Positions 1-11,202 are shown, counted from the stretch's first letter. The stretch is 64,000 bases of DNA from Hawksworthiomyces lignivorus (GCA_002917075.1 NTMA01000095.1:93859-157858); one strand, 5' to 3'. The notes: a model not told the origin generated them from the sequence alone. A program made the numbers and translations.

Positions 1-640
1 GGCCCCAACTTGCTGTGATAAAGCCGATCCATTTAGAGGGGCCGATTTTTTTAATCATCCAATTCGCCGGAAGTTCCACGCTGATGTACGTAGCGAAGAG
101 AATGGATACAAGGATCTGATATTGATTCCCGACGAGTTTCAGGTCCGTCTTCAATCCGTAGAGACTGCGAAAGAGAGCGCGGTATTAGAACCTGGAAGGC
201 ATCTACAAGGAGTATGCTAAGTTTATCACGTACGCGGCATTGCCAATGTTGACACTAAGTGCTTTATTAGCAAATGGCCAAGTAAGGTAAGTCTCACGTT
301 TGATAGCCATCTTCTTGTACTCACCGGTCCAGAACACTGAAGATGTAAACCAACATGGCTAATCTGCGAGATGTTGTCAGTCACACGATCGTGGGAAAGC
401 ATTTGATCGTGTATTCTTACGACATGATTCGAAGCTGTAACCAGATTAGTTCTCTTGAGTTTTCCCAATACCTCGTTTGTTCTCTTCAGAGGAAGCTCTT
501 ACATCTAACTTCCGGACGAGCCTCAGCTCGGCTTTCCGGTCGACAGTAGTACTTTCGGCATCTGCATTTTTTTCGCTCGGAGGGGATACCCCTGTGGATA
601 CAACTGTATCTCCAATTTTGACCGACTCTTGAGAAGACAT
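1..640 (-). CDS. Dal5/Tna1-type MFS transporter, N-terminal part (cut by window edge)
   Basis: N-terminal part of a major facilitator of the anion:cation symporter (allantoate/nicotinate permease) family, a plasma-membrane importer of organic anions. The rest lies left of the window. My exon model on the minus strand is 640-503, 434-421, 363-325, 254-234 and 164-1. All junctions keep frame and carry GT..AG ends. The spliced product starts MSSQESVKIGDT, has a hydrophilic N-terminus of about 45 residues, and then reads through the family hallmark LDRVNIGNAALYGLKTDLK at the end of the first transmembrane helix. The next helix reads QYQILVSILFATYISVELPAN, with IGPSKWIG in the following loop. Exons 2 and 4 are very small (14 and 21 nt), so an automatic gene caller could miss the start. 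The substrate cannot be deduced. Confidence 0.85.
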
Positions 641-1263
641 GGTAAGATGTTGTTGATAGAGTACGCTATGACATAAGACATCAAAATCGAGACAGGCGTG
701 TATACAGGTTGCCTCTCTGTACATATACTCGGAAGCAAACGCGATGAACGTTGTTTAAAAAAACCAAGTAAATAAATAATCCTGAGGCTTGAGCCTCACA
801 TAGCTTGTCGACTGTGCTGATGCCTTACTCCGTAGCATTGCAAAATCTTCGGGGATCAAGATTCTAGCACTAAACCTAACAAGTTGCTTCGTGCGACTGG
901 GGCTCGATGATATGGTATTATGCCATCCAAGCCAGTAAGACGCAACCCGTGTAGGGGATAGGAATTAGTTGGAAATAACGATTTTCTCCACTTGGCGGCT
1001 TTCCCCAAGCCCTACGGAATAAAGGCTATGGCAAATTAGTTCTTGTGAACATGGACGGAGGTAACTCCTAGAAACATTTATTCGGTACGCCTTGAGGATG
1101 GTTTCTTAGTGACAAAGTTTGTCGGGCATATACGCACTTTGCATAGAGAATGGAAATTGGAAAAATACATGTACTTATTAGCATCGAGACCGGGAAGAAT
1201 TTAACACCTCACTTACCGGACATTCTCAGGCCCATCATAACTAGAAACCTGACCGAAAGCAAA
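641..1263. other. Intergenic region, divergent promoters
   Basis: It separates the minus-strand transporter start from the plus-strand dehydrogenase start, so it should hold both promoters. An upstream in-frame ATG at 1150 exists, but the 38 extra residues do not look like the family. I see no RNA gene or clear motif. Confidence 0.5.
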
Positions 1264-2256
1264 ATGAAACTAACCATTCAGGAAGCTCAACAACTGGCTC
1301 ACGGTGTTCTTGTCCGCACGGGGTACAGCACGGAGGGTGCGGATCGCATCGCCAAACATCTCCTGGACAGCCAGCTTCGTGGTTACACGTCGGCCGGTCT
1401 TGCACGTATCCTTGCCATCCGTGACCGCCTGGCAGGCAGGGCGCCAGTCGAAGCTATCACGGTGACCAACGAGACGTCTGTACTCGCTCATCTAGATGGC
1501 CAGGACACCTTTGGTTATCTGGTCGGCCAGCGGGCCACAGAGATGGCCATCTCCAAAGCCAAGCAGCTTGGTATTTCCATAGTCTGCGCCAACAACACCT
1601 GGACCACCGGCATGCTGGCCTATTACTCCGAGATGGCCACAAAAGAGAACCTAGTCACCATCATCACGGCCAATTCAACGCCGTGGGTAGCTGCACACGG
1701 AGGACACACCGGCGTGCACGGTACTAATCCGCTCTGCATCGGATTCCCGTCCAGTGGTTCTCCGATCATTGTCGACATTGCTACGTCAAAGATCTTGCAT
1801 GCCGATATTGTTCTGGCCCAGCGTCTCAACACAGAGCTGCCACCGGGTGCGGCATTTAATGCACAAGGCGAGCCCACCACCAACCCGTGGGAAGTGTTTC
1901 AGGGTGCGATAGCACCTTGGGGGGGCCACAGGGGATCTGGAATTGCTGCGGCTATCCAGCTCCTCGGTGTTTTAGCTGGGTCGCCAGCATTCCCCCCCAC
2001 GCTAGGGCAGTTTGGGTTTTCTATTATTGCAATCGATCCAAGCCAATTCCGGCCCCTAGAAGACTTCAAGAAAGAGGTGGATCTGTATGCTAGGCGCATT
2101 CGTGAGAGCCCGCCAATAGCGGGAGGCCCACCACTCCGTCTTCCCTTTGAACGGTCTGCTTCGCTGAGGGCGGAAGCACTGCAGGCGGGAGAGGTAGATG
2201 TAGATGACTTTCTGTATAAGACACTGCTAGAGATCCTAAGTAAAAAGGCAGACTAA
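1264..2256 (+). CDS. Malate/L-lactate dehydrogenase family (LDH2/MDH2-type) oxidoreductase
   Basis: Single-exon, 330-residue member of the NAD(P)-dependent malate/L-lactate/ureidoglycolate dehydrogenase family (Ldh_2 fold, unrelated to classical LDH). I chose the ATG at 1264 (MKLTIQEAQQLAHGVL) because the family begins there and has 330-350 residues. The hallmarks visible are an N-terminal helical part with LRGYTSAGLARI, the nucleotide and substrate region HGTNPLCIGFP around residues 155-165, the strand IIVDIATSKI, and the C-terminal PWGGHRGSGIAAAIQLL segment. Most family members carry a catalytic histidine in a DSHG-like motif near residue 45; here the aligned position reads TSAG, so that His is Ala. 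The enzyme may therefore act on a different 2-keto or imino acid, or be altered in activity. It lies between a Dal5-type transporter and a flavin monooxygenase, which suggests organic-acid or nitrogen catabolism. Confidence 0.85.
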   Translation: MKLTIQEAQQLAHGVLVRTGYSTEGADRIAKHLLDSQLRGYTSAGLARILAIRDRLAGRAPVEAITVTNETSVLAHLDGQDTFGYLVGQRATEMAISKAKQLGISIVCANNTWTTGMLAYYSEMATKENLVTIITANSTPWVAAHGGHTGVHGTNPLCIGFPSSGSPIIVDIATSKILHADIVLAQRLNTELPPGAAFNAQGEPTTNPWEVFQGAIAPWGGHRGSGIAAAIQLLGVLAGSPAFPPTLGQFGFSIIAIDPSQFRPLEDFKKEVDLYARRIRESPPIAGGPPLRLPFERSASLRAEALQAGEVDVDDFLYKTLLEILSKKAD

Positions 2257-3324
2257 CTACAAGAAAATGATATGCTCAAAGTTTCTGGAAACAACTAGAT
2301 AGATTTAAAAAGAGGGAGACGCAAGAGAATCTCAGAGTGAGAGGAGAGAAATGGAGGACCTTCTCAGAATTAGGTGCATGGCGTATGATCGAGACTGTAA
2401 TGTGTCTGCATCTAGTGAGGTACCACTAGAAAGACTTTTCTTGGCAAGCCAAACTTGCAAGCTACTTCCACTAGTAGAACTGCCGGTTATTTCCACACCA
2501 TCGGGCTCTCAACGTTAGAAGCCCGAATTTTGGAGCAGATCTTCGGGCTCTCAAGCAACCCCTGTAATTGCGTCATTGTTAATTGCCAATGAATCCACTG
2601 AGAATTAGTCTTCCTATGAAGCTCAGTGCTTAATACCCCGACATGGTCGTCGGGATTGGCCAATGTCTTGCTTGTCAACACCTAAGCCTCGTGACGATTC
2701 CATAGATGACAATTGGCAATATGGCTCGGGGTTCTTGTTATTGTCACCTTTCAATGCACTGGAGCTACGGAACAACATGATCCATCGGGGTTCATAGGCC
2801 ACGAGGAGGCTTTGGATGGAGCGCTAACTGCTCACAAGAGACAAAGCCAGATACGTCCATCATCATTTCGACAAAACTACAAAGTTGACGTGCGCCAAAA
2901 ACATTCATCTCCGGATTCATCGTAGGCCATTCGATACAATGACTTGCCGGTCGTATCAGAGGTACACACACCCTTGGAAGCCAACGTGGCTATGGTCTAG
3001 ACCAGCTTGCATTCTCGACGAAAAATATACACAGGCGCACGGCATGGATGCCATGGAGCACCAACCTCACTGAGCAGAATTTAGACAAGTTTATTATCTC
3101 CAAAGGGCTACTATTGAAAAGCCCGTCGGTGAGCTGCTGGGCTTAGACATTCCGCACAGGCTCAACCACCATCGTCGTAAGACTCTTTTTGTGCAATTTT
3201 GGGAGCATCTCATAATCCTGGTGATAAGTGGACATGAAAAGATATGTTTCAGGCAATCGTTTTTTATAGAACGCTTTGGCGAGATAATAGCCTATGCAAA
3301 GTACAATGTCTTTTACAACGCTGC
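2257..3324. other. Intergenic region
   Basis: About 1.07 kb between convergent genes (dehydrogenase plus, monooxygenase minus). Only short ORFs without recognisable content are present. No RNA gene seen. Confidence 0.5.
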
Positions 3325-5070
3325 CTACAAATGCAATTTTCCTTCAAAAATGGTTCTCGTCTCTGGCTTCGCTTCCGCCTTTTGTCTCTCTCGTTCCCAC
3401 CACTGGTTTCTAAGTGTGACAATCTCAGAGAAGGCTTCCGCCCACCGCGGGTCAAATTTCGGCAGCACGCGGCCGGTCGTTCCTGGCGCCGGCTCGCCTG
3501 CAATGTTGCGCAGAGCCTCAAAGTAGCCCTCGAATTCAGGGGAGATAGTGTAGAACAGCACACCGTCACCGCGCTCAGCGGCCAAGTCGCGCTCCCATTT
3601 TTGCATCTCCCTTTCAGATGGCAACTTGGCACGCCCTGCTAGGAAGCGGGCCACCGCCACAGCCTGCCATTCGAAGACGCGAAATGTCAACCCACCGGCG
3701 ACCTTTTTCAGTGCGAATTGACAGTTAGCCGGGCTCTCAAAATGGTCGCCAGCACTCTTGATTCCTCAAACATAACGTACCATTCCAATAAATGCCACGC
3801 TTGGGTCGGAAATGTTAAACACGTGCTGATAGAGGCCTTCTATTCTCCGGCTTTTAGTTCTCGCGATTGTGTTCGGCAAAAAGGGAAAGCTGAAGTCGTA
3901 GCCCGTGGCAAACAGGACAATATCGATATTTTCAGCGGAGGATCCGTCTTCGAAATCGATCTGCCCGTTTTCGGGATGGAAGCGGATGATGGGCGGTTTC
4001 ATCAGAACGTGTGGGTGCACGAAGGCACCCCAGCCAAATGCCTTCAGAGGCTCTCGCAGCGAGGCGACAACCGGGTGTTTCGCGACGCGCCGAATCTCAT
4101 GAAGGGCATCAAATGCGGAAACAGAGCCGCCCACTATGATGACTCTCTGCAACAAGAGGGCAAAAAAGAATTCGTTTCAGTATATCGAAGGCATTTTCGA
4201 AGATCCTGAGATTGATTTATGCGCAGAAGAAGGGGATGTGACTGAGACTCACCTTTCCCGAGAACTCGCCTGCAGAGCGAAAGTGCTTGCTGTGTCTTAT
4301 TCGCCCAGGAAATGCCTCGTCGTACTCGGCAAGGCCAGGGACGTTCGGAAGATAGGGTATCGAGAAATGGCCGGTTGCGACAACGATCGCGTCGAACACC
4401 TCCTGCCACCAAACGTTCTTCGACGCGCCAGGAAGAGCCTTCCTCAGCGTCAACACCCACTCCGCTCCTCTCTTTTCTGCATGCTCTACGTATGTACTGT
4501 ACTCGATGCGCTCCTGGTGGCCGCCCCGGGTGAAGATACCGTCTACCCATTCGCAAATAACCTCCCGGTGGCGAAACGGCGCGTTGTGGCCGTACTGCAC
4601 CCGCGCGCGGTTCGACACGATCTCGGGGATTGGTTCCTGCGTAAACGCCATGGTTTGTGGCGGAAGGTTGCTGTGGAGGTGTTCATGGATGCCCGTATCA
4701 GAATAACGAATCTGGTGCGAGTTGACCGCCTCTGTCTGCGCGGTTTCAGATGGGAAGACCTTGGGCCTATCGATGGGTCTGTCGGCCGTGCCATCGAGCA
4801 GCGCGCGGACAGATGGTATCTTTGGTGGCAGCTCAGGCGAGTAGACCCTAAATAACGTTTGTTAGGGTCTTTCCGTGCTGCAATTCCATTCGGTATCGAC
4901 GTCCCACTGTTGTTAGAGTCTAAGACTGACCAAGTTCCGCCTGCAATATGCTTTCTCTCGAACACGCGGATGGTGTCGAACGCCTGTTCCTTCACGAGAG
5001 CATCCGTGGCTATGGCCCCAGCTGGACCTGCGCCTATGACGGCCACCCGGCGAGATCCTACACATTGCAT
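3325..5070 (-). CDS. Flavin-containing monooxygenase (FMO-like)
   Basis: FAD/NADPH-dependent monooxygenase that would hydroxylate or oxygenate N, S or C atoms of a small substrate. My model has four exons: 5070-4931, 4847-4253, 4146-3781 and 3702-3325. They sum to 1479 nt (492 residues) and stay in frame. The introns have GT..AG ends; the first has a CTAAC branch point. The N-terminus reads RRVAVIGAGPAGAIATDAL, the FAD Rossmann motif at about residues 8-20, followed by GGTWVYSPE across the first junction. FPGRIRHSKHF near residue 230 matches the FMO signature FxGxxxHxxxF/Y. RVIIVGGSVSAFD near 248 is the NADPH-binding motif, with VGGS in place of the usual GxGxSG. ATGYDFSFPFLP is the conserved C-terminal ATGY element. 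Its substrate is unknown. A Zn2Cys6 gene lies 1.1 kb upstream on the same strand. Confidence 0.88.
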
Positions 5071-6164
5071 TATTTGGAAGGATGCTGACGTGAGGTAAAT
5101 GGCGACGAACGATCCGTCAACGCGCAAACCACTAGCTGTATTTTAAAGGATCGTGGGTGTGCCGTACAAGTACTAAGACCAGCAGTGACACTTGAAGAAC
5201 TGAACTAAATTGTTTATCTGGCAGTCGGGGCATAGCTCCAGGTGCTCCTGCAAGGGGCAGCTGTCCCGAGTCCAACTATCAGAAGGAATCAGCTTTATTC
5301 CCGCCATCCCCAATCTTTGCCATCGGGCTTTTCTTCGGAGGCTGGACGCCACGTTAGTATCCTACAATCGGGCTTTAAAAATTAGATTCAGATGGTATTG
5401 TCCGATGCTTAGGAGGTCCGTTTATAAGTAATGCCCCGTACTAGGTCCACTATTATTAAAACTAGATACAAAGCTTTTCAAGTGTAATCGTTTCGCCATC
5501 GCTGTTACGAATTACGATATACTGCCATTCCACTTGGTCCATCCGTCCTCAACATATCACGGGCATATCGTGAGGATCAAGCACTAGTCCGCACACCCGC
5601 GGCTGACACTGAGCGGCTCTGTACTAGCGTACTGCATTAGGCGAAAGTTTATCATGCCTTTTATTTTATTGACGGGGGAAACACTTCCAGCCTTTGACGT
5701 CTAGGCTGTTTTACTAACGGATTATTAAGGTGTCGTATTTCTTTGCGTGTATTTGGACCTTCTGCCTCTCTCCGTTTTTCTAGCCGCAACATCTGGCAGT
5801 CTGACCTTTAGTGAGGATCAAAATGCTAGTACCAAATCAATCTTCACCTCAAGTACAGTGGTCTCGCAGTGCAGTGTATGTTCGTACAAATCCACGTAGC
5901 TATCAATCATACCCTACCTGTTTTCGAGTCTCAGAAGAGACCGATGTAGTTTCTACATGGCTGTGTAGTGGCGTAACTTCGGGATTGGGTGGAATCCCGT
6001 AAATGAAAAGCATTTCTTCAACCCGAGGTGCACCCAGAAACAGCTGTAGCAAGTACCTATAACTCGTCTTCCCAGAGGGTTCGCTATCTGAACAATTCCA
6101 ATAACGCTGCCAAGTAAAATGGACATGAACGAGTGTGACATGTGTCGAAAAGCAAAGAGAGCTG
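5071..6164. other. Intergenic region
   Basis: Promoter of the flavin monooxygenase and 3' flank of the Zn2Cys6 gene. The minus-strand ORF at 6141-5953 is hydrophobic but matches nothing I know. Nothing else supported. Confidence 0.45.
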
Positions 6165-8090
6165 TCAGGCCCCGCTCTGCCTATGGTCTCTGGAGCCGGA
6201 TGGATTATGGTTGTCGTCAATCTGGAGCATCAGGGGCAGCACCCACTGGTCGGGCTGTATCAGATCCTGGAACCCGTCGAGGGACGACTCGCTGGTGGCG
6301 CTCTCATCCAGTATGGCCCTGACGTCCACGCCGTCGTCCTCTGCTGGCATGGCGGCGCCGACGGCGGGATGCAGCGGGGGGCCCTGCTGCTGCTGCTGCT
6401 GCAGGACCTCGGCGGCAACGTCGCGGATCAGGCGCAGGGCGTTGTGGGCCAGGGCCCAGGTCTTGCTCAGGGACTTAAGCACGCCGATGGTGAGGGCGAC
6501 GCTGTCGCGGTACTGGCGGCAGTGGACGGGGCGGGTGGCGCAGGCGGCCAGCTGGACGGTGGCGCTCAGCAGCAGGGCGCAGACGAAGAAGGGCGTGTGC
6601 TTGCGGACGGGGGCGCGGAGGGCGGCCAGGCTGGAGAGCTGGGTGGAGGCGGTGGTGGCCTTGACGGCGTGGGCATGCTGGGTGGCGACGGGGGAGATGT
6701 GGCAGTCGCTCTGGCCGCAGGAGATGCGGGCGGCGGCGGGCAGGGTCAGCACCAGGTCGCTGCGCGGGCAGTGCAGCACCATGCTGGCGTACTGGATGAG
6801 CATGTGCGCCTGGAAGAGCATCTCGTCGAGCTCGCCGCGGTCGCTGACGATCTCGCTCTTGCTGCGGTGCAGGTGGTGTGCCCAGCCGGCCAGCGCGTTG
6901 TCCACGGCCTCGACCTCGTCGCGGTGCGCCTCGTACGACCGCCCGATGGCCAGCACGCGCGACAGGATCCGCACCGCGTCGATCCGGTAGCAGAACGACG
7001 AGAACGGCAGCTCGTCGTCCGCGAAGAGCCGCGCGTCGAACTGCGCCAGCGACAGCGGCTCCGGCAGGCACGCCCCCTCCGCGTAGACCGCCTCCTCGCA
7101 CGGCAGCAGCGCGTCGCTGGTCACGGCACCCGTCCGGAAGCTGCTCTTGTGGTGCAGCGCCGCCAGGTAGCCGTCCACGACAAACAGCTCCCACCACGTC
7201 CGCCGCAGCGACTCCTCCTCGACGGCGCTCCGCGCGCCGTGCGCCAGCGGGAACTTGCGGCGGTGCATGCCGAGCTCCAGGGCCAGCTGCACCGCGCGCG
7301 ACAGGGCGATCTCAGATTCGGGCAGCTCGTGCCGCGCATGCAGGGCCACGGCAAACATGATGTTCGCCTGCACCATGCCGACGGTGCGCTGGCTGGTGTC
7401 GGCGACCGCGCGGCCCGTCGCTTCTCGGAGCGTGTCGGCCGAGATGGTTGTCGAATAGTGGCTGCCGACAAACTGGACTGCAAGGCGCAGATAGCGGGGG
7501 TACTTCTGGAGATGGTAGAAGTGTCGTGGCACGAGAAAGGGATGTGAGCGGTGGAAGTACGAGTAGTACAGATTGACGAGGGCCTCGTCATCGATGCAGC
7601 TGAATCCGTCTCCGTCGGCCCCCGCTATCAATGCGTCGGCTTGTGGCTGGGGCGGCTGGAAAGCGTAGAGGCTGTCAAAGCCCAGGTGGAGTGATCCTAA
7701 CAGGTCCGGCTCGTTCTGGATGGTTGGGACCGTGTCCAGCAGAATTGTGCCGTCTGTCCGAATTGACGATCCGTGACTGGCCGGTGTCGCACGCGCAGTA
7801 GGAGGTTCTCCCGGAAAGCCTGTAAACTGTGTTTCCCGAGTTGCAGTTGGTTCGGCTCGACGGCGTTTTCTGCCGCGGCGTGACGGCAAATAGTTGCATG
7901 ATAGCTTAGCAGCACTGCATCGCCGACATGTCGGATAGGTCGCATCGCATCGAAGATGCTTCCGACGGCATTCGAGGCATGCCAAGGAGGACGTACGCTG
8001 AGCCACCACTTGGCGCGAGGAAGGGCTGTTGATTATTTCTTCCATTGGAGATGTCAGCTCGAGCGATGGAACTCCTAGTACTGAAGTCAT
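6165..8090 (-). CDS. Zn2Cys6 transcription factor with fungal-specific regulatory domain
   Basis: Nuclear DNA-binding regulator encoded in one exon, 641 residues from the ATG at 8090. An upstream in-frame ATG at 8231 would add 47 unlikely residues. The binuclear zinc cluster CLECRRKHLRC...C..C......C has C-x2-C-x6-C-x6-C-x2-C-x6-C spacing at about residues 39-66. A basic linker SRRGRKRRR follows. The central part carries the fungal-specific transcription factor domain, with FHRSHPFLVPRHF near residue 180 and RRTWWELFVVDGYLA further on. Near the C-terminus a CTG/CAG run encodes six glutamines. The 3' two-thirds of the gene is markedly GC-rich, unlike the surrounding intergenic DNA. A 470-codon antisense ORF over the same bases is a GC artefact. 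It may control the flavin monooxygenase next to it; this is inference from position only. Confidence 0.9.
   Translation of the reverse strand: MTSVLGVPSLELTSPMEEIINSPSSRQVVAQRTSSLACLECRRKHLRCDATYPTCRRCSAAKLSCNYLPSRRGRKRRRAEPTATRETQFTGFPGEPPTARATPASHGSSIRTDGTILLDTVPTIQNEPDLLGSLHLGFDSLYAFQPPQPQADALIAGADGDGFSCIDDEALVNLYYSYFHRSHPFLVPRHFYHLQKYPRYLRLAVQFVGSHYSTTISADTLREATGRAVADTSQRTVGMVQANIMFAVALHARHELPESEIALSRAVQLALELGMHRRKFPLAHGARSAVEEESLRRTWWELFVVDGYLAALHHKSSFRTGAVTSDALLPCEEAVYAEGACLPEPLSLAQFDARLFADDELPFSSFCYRIDAVRILSRVLAIGRSYEAHRDEVEAVDNALAGWAHHLHRSKSEIVSDRGELDEMLFQAHMLIQYASMVLHCPRSDLVLTLPAAARISCGQSDCHISPVATQHAHAVKATTASTQLSSLAALRAPVRKHTPFFVCALLLSATVQLAACATRPVHCRQYRDSVALTIGVLKSLSKTWALAHNALRLIRDVAAEVLQQQQQQGPPLHPAVGAAMPAEDDGVDVRAILDESATSESSLDGFQDLIQPDQWVLPLMLQIDDNHNPSGSRDHRQSGA
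6384..6402. repeat. (CTG)n microsatellite encoding polyglutamine
   Basis: About six CTG units on the plus strand, read as CAG (Gln) codons in the minus-strand Zn2Cys6 gene. The length is probably variable between strains. Confidence 0.8.
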
Positions 8091-9112
8091 GAGTCTGAAA
8101 TGAAATGAAACTGAAGTGCAAAGCTGCAAGTAGATTTTAGTACCTAGTGCGTATTGTGTGGTACGGATATCCTGCCTAGGCAAATGACGCCATTCGGAAG
8201 AAGTGGAGATGCAACGCCTTGTCGCCTTCACATTATAGGTGCATAAAGCGGGGAGGAGGAGGAGGCTTCAAGAAACATGAATACCCCCGGTCGTTCTGTT
8301 TGAACCGGATGGTCAGATCTAATTCAACCTTTGATCTACCGAGTTTGTTCCGGTTCAATCGACGCCGAGTCGTGCATCATGGTTTCCTGGGAAGAGAAAC
8401 CTCAAGCCCCTCAGTCCGCCAGCTCAACCAATGGATTGCAAGACCATTGCTGGCACTTGTCTGGCGCTCATCCCGGCTTGCTAACAAAGCTAGAATTATG
8501 ATATTCGTCCCATTGACGCTGGACGACGCACATGGGGATTCGTATCCTTCCACGACTACTGTGGGCCCTGACTCTTGTGATATTTTGGGCGCATAGCACT
8601 CGCTAGAGGTAATCTGCATATTGTAGGGCTACTTTTGAATACCAACATTTCGACGTATCTCACTGGAAGTGCCCTGATTCCTTACGGATTGAGCTGGTGG
8701 CAGGCCCTTATCTGTACGTTGATTTCGCCACTCTGGATTTTAGAACATCCAAAATAGACACTGACATGCACGAGGCATTATCCTTGGAAATTTACTTACT
8801 TCCTGTTTCGTTATCCTAAATTCCCTCCCAGGCGCTTATTATGACAGCTGCGGCGGCCCAACTTATTTCTTAATCCACCTCTTTCATTTCGAGCCACAAT
8901 ATCATAAATGCTTTCAAAGAAAAATTAAGCAAACATAGATTGCATCTTCTAAACATCCTTCGAGATGTACTAGTGTTCGGCTATGCTTAGTTGCAGCTAC
9001 AATGTGGAAACATACCACCCCCCCCATCCCTTCCAGGGTGATCCAGGTATCGTACGTGCACAACCACAGCGCAGACACTTTGGAGGGCCAAGCTAACCCG
9101 TTAATCTAGACC
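8091..9112. other. Intergenic region
   Basis: About 1 kb between the minus-strand regulator start and the plus-strand membrane-protein locus. It includes a C-rich tract near 9018-9030. No gene or RNA recognised. Confidence 0.5.
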
Positions 9113-10711
9113 GGAATCGTGGTCAATTTATCGTTTGTGATATCGGCTTGATTTGCCCTTATCTTTGTGTTCTTCGCATATATCTTCAAAGTTGTTGCCG
9201 CCGAGAGCCGATTCGATCAGCGAGTGGCCGCTATTTTGCAGTCGCTAAGATCCAAGCTGATCAAACTTGCCAACATAACCAAGCCAGCTTTGTTTGTTAC
9301 GCCGACGGCGAATCAAAAGGTTTCTCTAAGCTATTGGCCTTCAACTCAGCGATCAATAGCTAGTGACCGGAATATCAATTCTCACTGTCAGATTTGTCAA
9401 ACACTGCACCCTCACGCAGTACCACTTTTACATGATTTACCTTCTAGGACTCACCTAATTCACCGTCCATCAGTCGACTGTTGTTCTTCTATGTCAATAC
9501 TTTTATGAGCATCCGTCGATAGCGCTATGGAGAGCGTTCAGCATGGTTGTCCTCTTTGGCATGCTTGTGGCTGCACAAGTTCTGGTATCGAGTGACATTT
9601 TTCTTGAGTATTACGGAATGTCATGCCAATGTACCTGGGATCATCTGTCCGGAAGCTTTCACGACTCGGCGCTGTATCTGGTTATCTCGTTGGTGATGTT
9701 GGGCTGGGGCATGGCGGCTACATTAGTAACATTATTTCCATCGTTACAAGAGCAGTCCGATCGGCTTGCACAGCTATCTTTAAAGATTACTTTCATACCA
9801 GCTAAGCTGTTCTGCCGAGCGAAGAACAAAGTAGCCGAGATAAACCGCAAGTGGTCAGAATTATATGAAAACGGACTAAAATGGGATTATGGTCTTTCAA
9901 TTCGAGCGACGTTGCAGGCTCTCCGCATTGCTGTGTTTACACTGTTCTGGTATTCTGCTGCGGCTCTCTCATTTTGTTCCTTCTTCATCTGTTTTACTCT
10001 TTATGAGATCTTCTCGTCAAGCTTTTTGGGTGTCGCACGAATCTCCACCACTCTCTTGTGGAGCACACTACAGATATTTGCCATGAAGCAGGCAGTGAAA
10101 GACCCTGAATCTGGAATGTCTGGAAGCGAAGATGAATGGGGATTTGGCCAGATTGTTCCAGTGCTGCTCCTTGCTCTACCGCTGATGTCAGTCTTTGAAA
10201 TCTATGCTGGTAAGTCAAAGTGCTAGAATTAAAATTTGTTAACCTACGGCTTGCTTACAATGCTGACGCTAGATAGACGCTCATGAGAAAGAAGGGACAA
10301 AAAAAGGGCTAAGTAGAGGGGAAACCTTTGGCAAAAGAAATATGCTTTCTAGCACAACCCGAGAACAAGAACTAAGCCTAGAACTGCGGGGACTCGAGTT
10401 CTCGACAGCACAGCATTGATTCTGGAGATGAGATCCCGGTCGGAGGACCCTTAAAGCACTGGGATACGGAAGAACGCATCGGAAAATTGAACGAAAAACC
10501 TCAAAATAGTCTCGATGTATCAGAAAAGGCAATGCAAGCCCAGGTCGACGAGCTCCAGGAATCAATATACAAGTGGAAGTTCTTTGTATTGTGGCTAGTT
10601 GCGGTTATTCTTGGCGCCGTTAGCTACTTGGTCTACGCTGCTGTGAAGGCGTGCCGTTTTTCTAACCTCGGTCATAATGAAGGAAGTATCACGAAGAAAT
10701 CGCATATATAG
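9113..10711 (+). pseudogene. Multi-pass membrane protein gene, apparently damaged
   Basis: Unrecognised fungal membrane protein. The solid part is an exon ending at 10209, open from about 9474 behind a plausible AG acceptor, with the first ATG at 9543. It encodes at least four hydrophobic segments, for example MVVLFGMLVAAQVLV, SALYLVISLVMLGWGMAATL and VPVLLLALPLMSVFEIYAG. An intron at 10210-10276 (GTAAGT..TAG) joins to DAHEKEGTKK. That frame stops at 10420, whereas the next frame continues with a coding-like acidic stretch, a short coiled-coil-like segment and a final transmembrane helix (KWKFFVLWLVAVILGAVSYL) to 10711. Removing one G from the GGGG at 10388-10391 would join them. Upstream, a hydrophobic reading frame around 9113-9260 contains a TGA at 9149. 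Both lesions suggest a decaying gene, but sequencing error or a wrong exon model remains possible. Confidence 0.45.
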
Positions 10712-11202
10712 CTCGTGTGTAATTTACATACCAAAAGCGATAACGATAGTAGGAAAAGCTGTCAGTCTCACATAAGACGGATGGGTTGTTGCAGAGAAAC
10801 GACCGCGAGTAGATGGGCGCCTTACACAGATATAATGGGACGCTGACCAGCAGCGCCTTTCTTCATGCATTAGAGAGGTGGATCGTAAAGTAATATTGTG
10901 ACTGTAAGAAATAAGACTCGGAGTTGCCAAGAGGCCGCGAGCCCCACGTTAAGAGCAGAGCTATTACAATTGAAGTCTAAGGTCGGAGAGTTAAGTTGAC
11001 AACATATAAGTATATATCTACTTACGCTTTCAATCTTAAGACTGTAGTTCTTTATTATTTTTGCGAGACTTTCCTACTCAAAGCTTCGTGAAACGTCTAC
11101 AGCTTTAAAGGTCATTTCCATTCTCTCTTTCATCTAAACTATAAAATAAGAGCTGCTATTTTCATCAACCTCTTTCCTACCAGAGAATTACAGGCACGAA
11201 CC
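10712..11202. other. Intergenic region with promoter of the alpha/beta hydrolase
   Basis: About 0.5 kb. It holds the TATA-like element at 11140 and pyrimidine-rich leader sequence before the ATG at 11203. Confidence 0.5.
11140..11147 (+). promoter_or_regulatory. TATA-box candidate
   Basis: TATAAAAT lies 63 bp upstream of the hydrolase ATG, a normal core-promoter distance for a fungus. Confidence 0.45.

Noticed and set aside
3244..3642. Plus-strand ORFs over the 3' exon of the first FMO
   Set aside because: Antisense to a recognisable FMO C-terminus.
6135..7547. 470-codon ORF on the plus strand over the Zn2Cys6 gene
   Set aside because: It is antisense to a convincing regulator, is Gly/Ala/Arg/Val/Gln-rich as expected from GC-rich antisense, and shows no domain.
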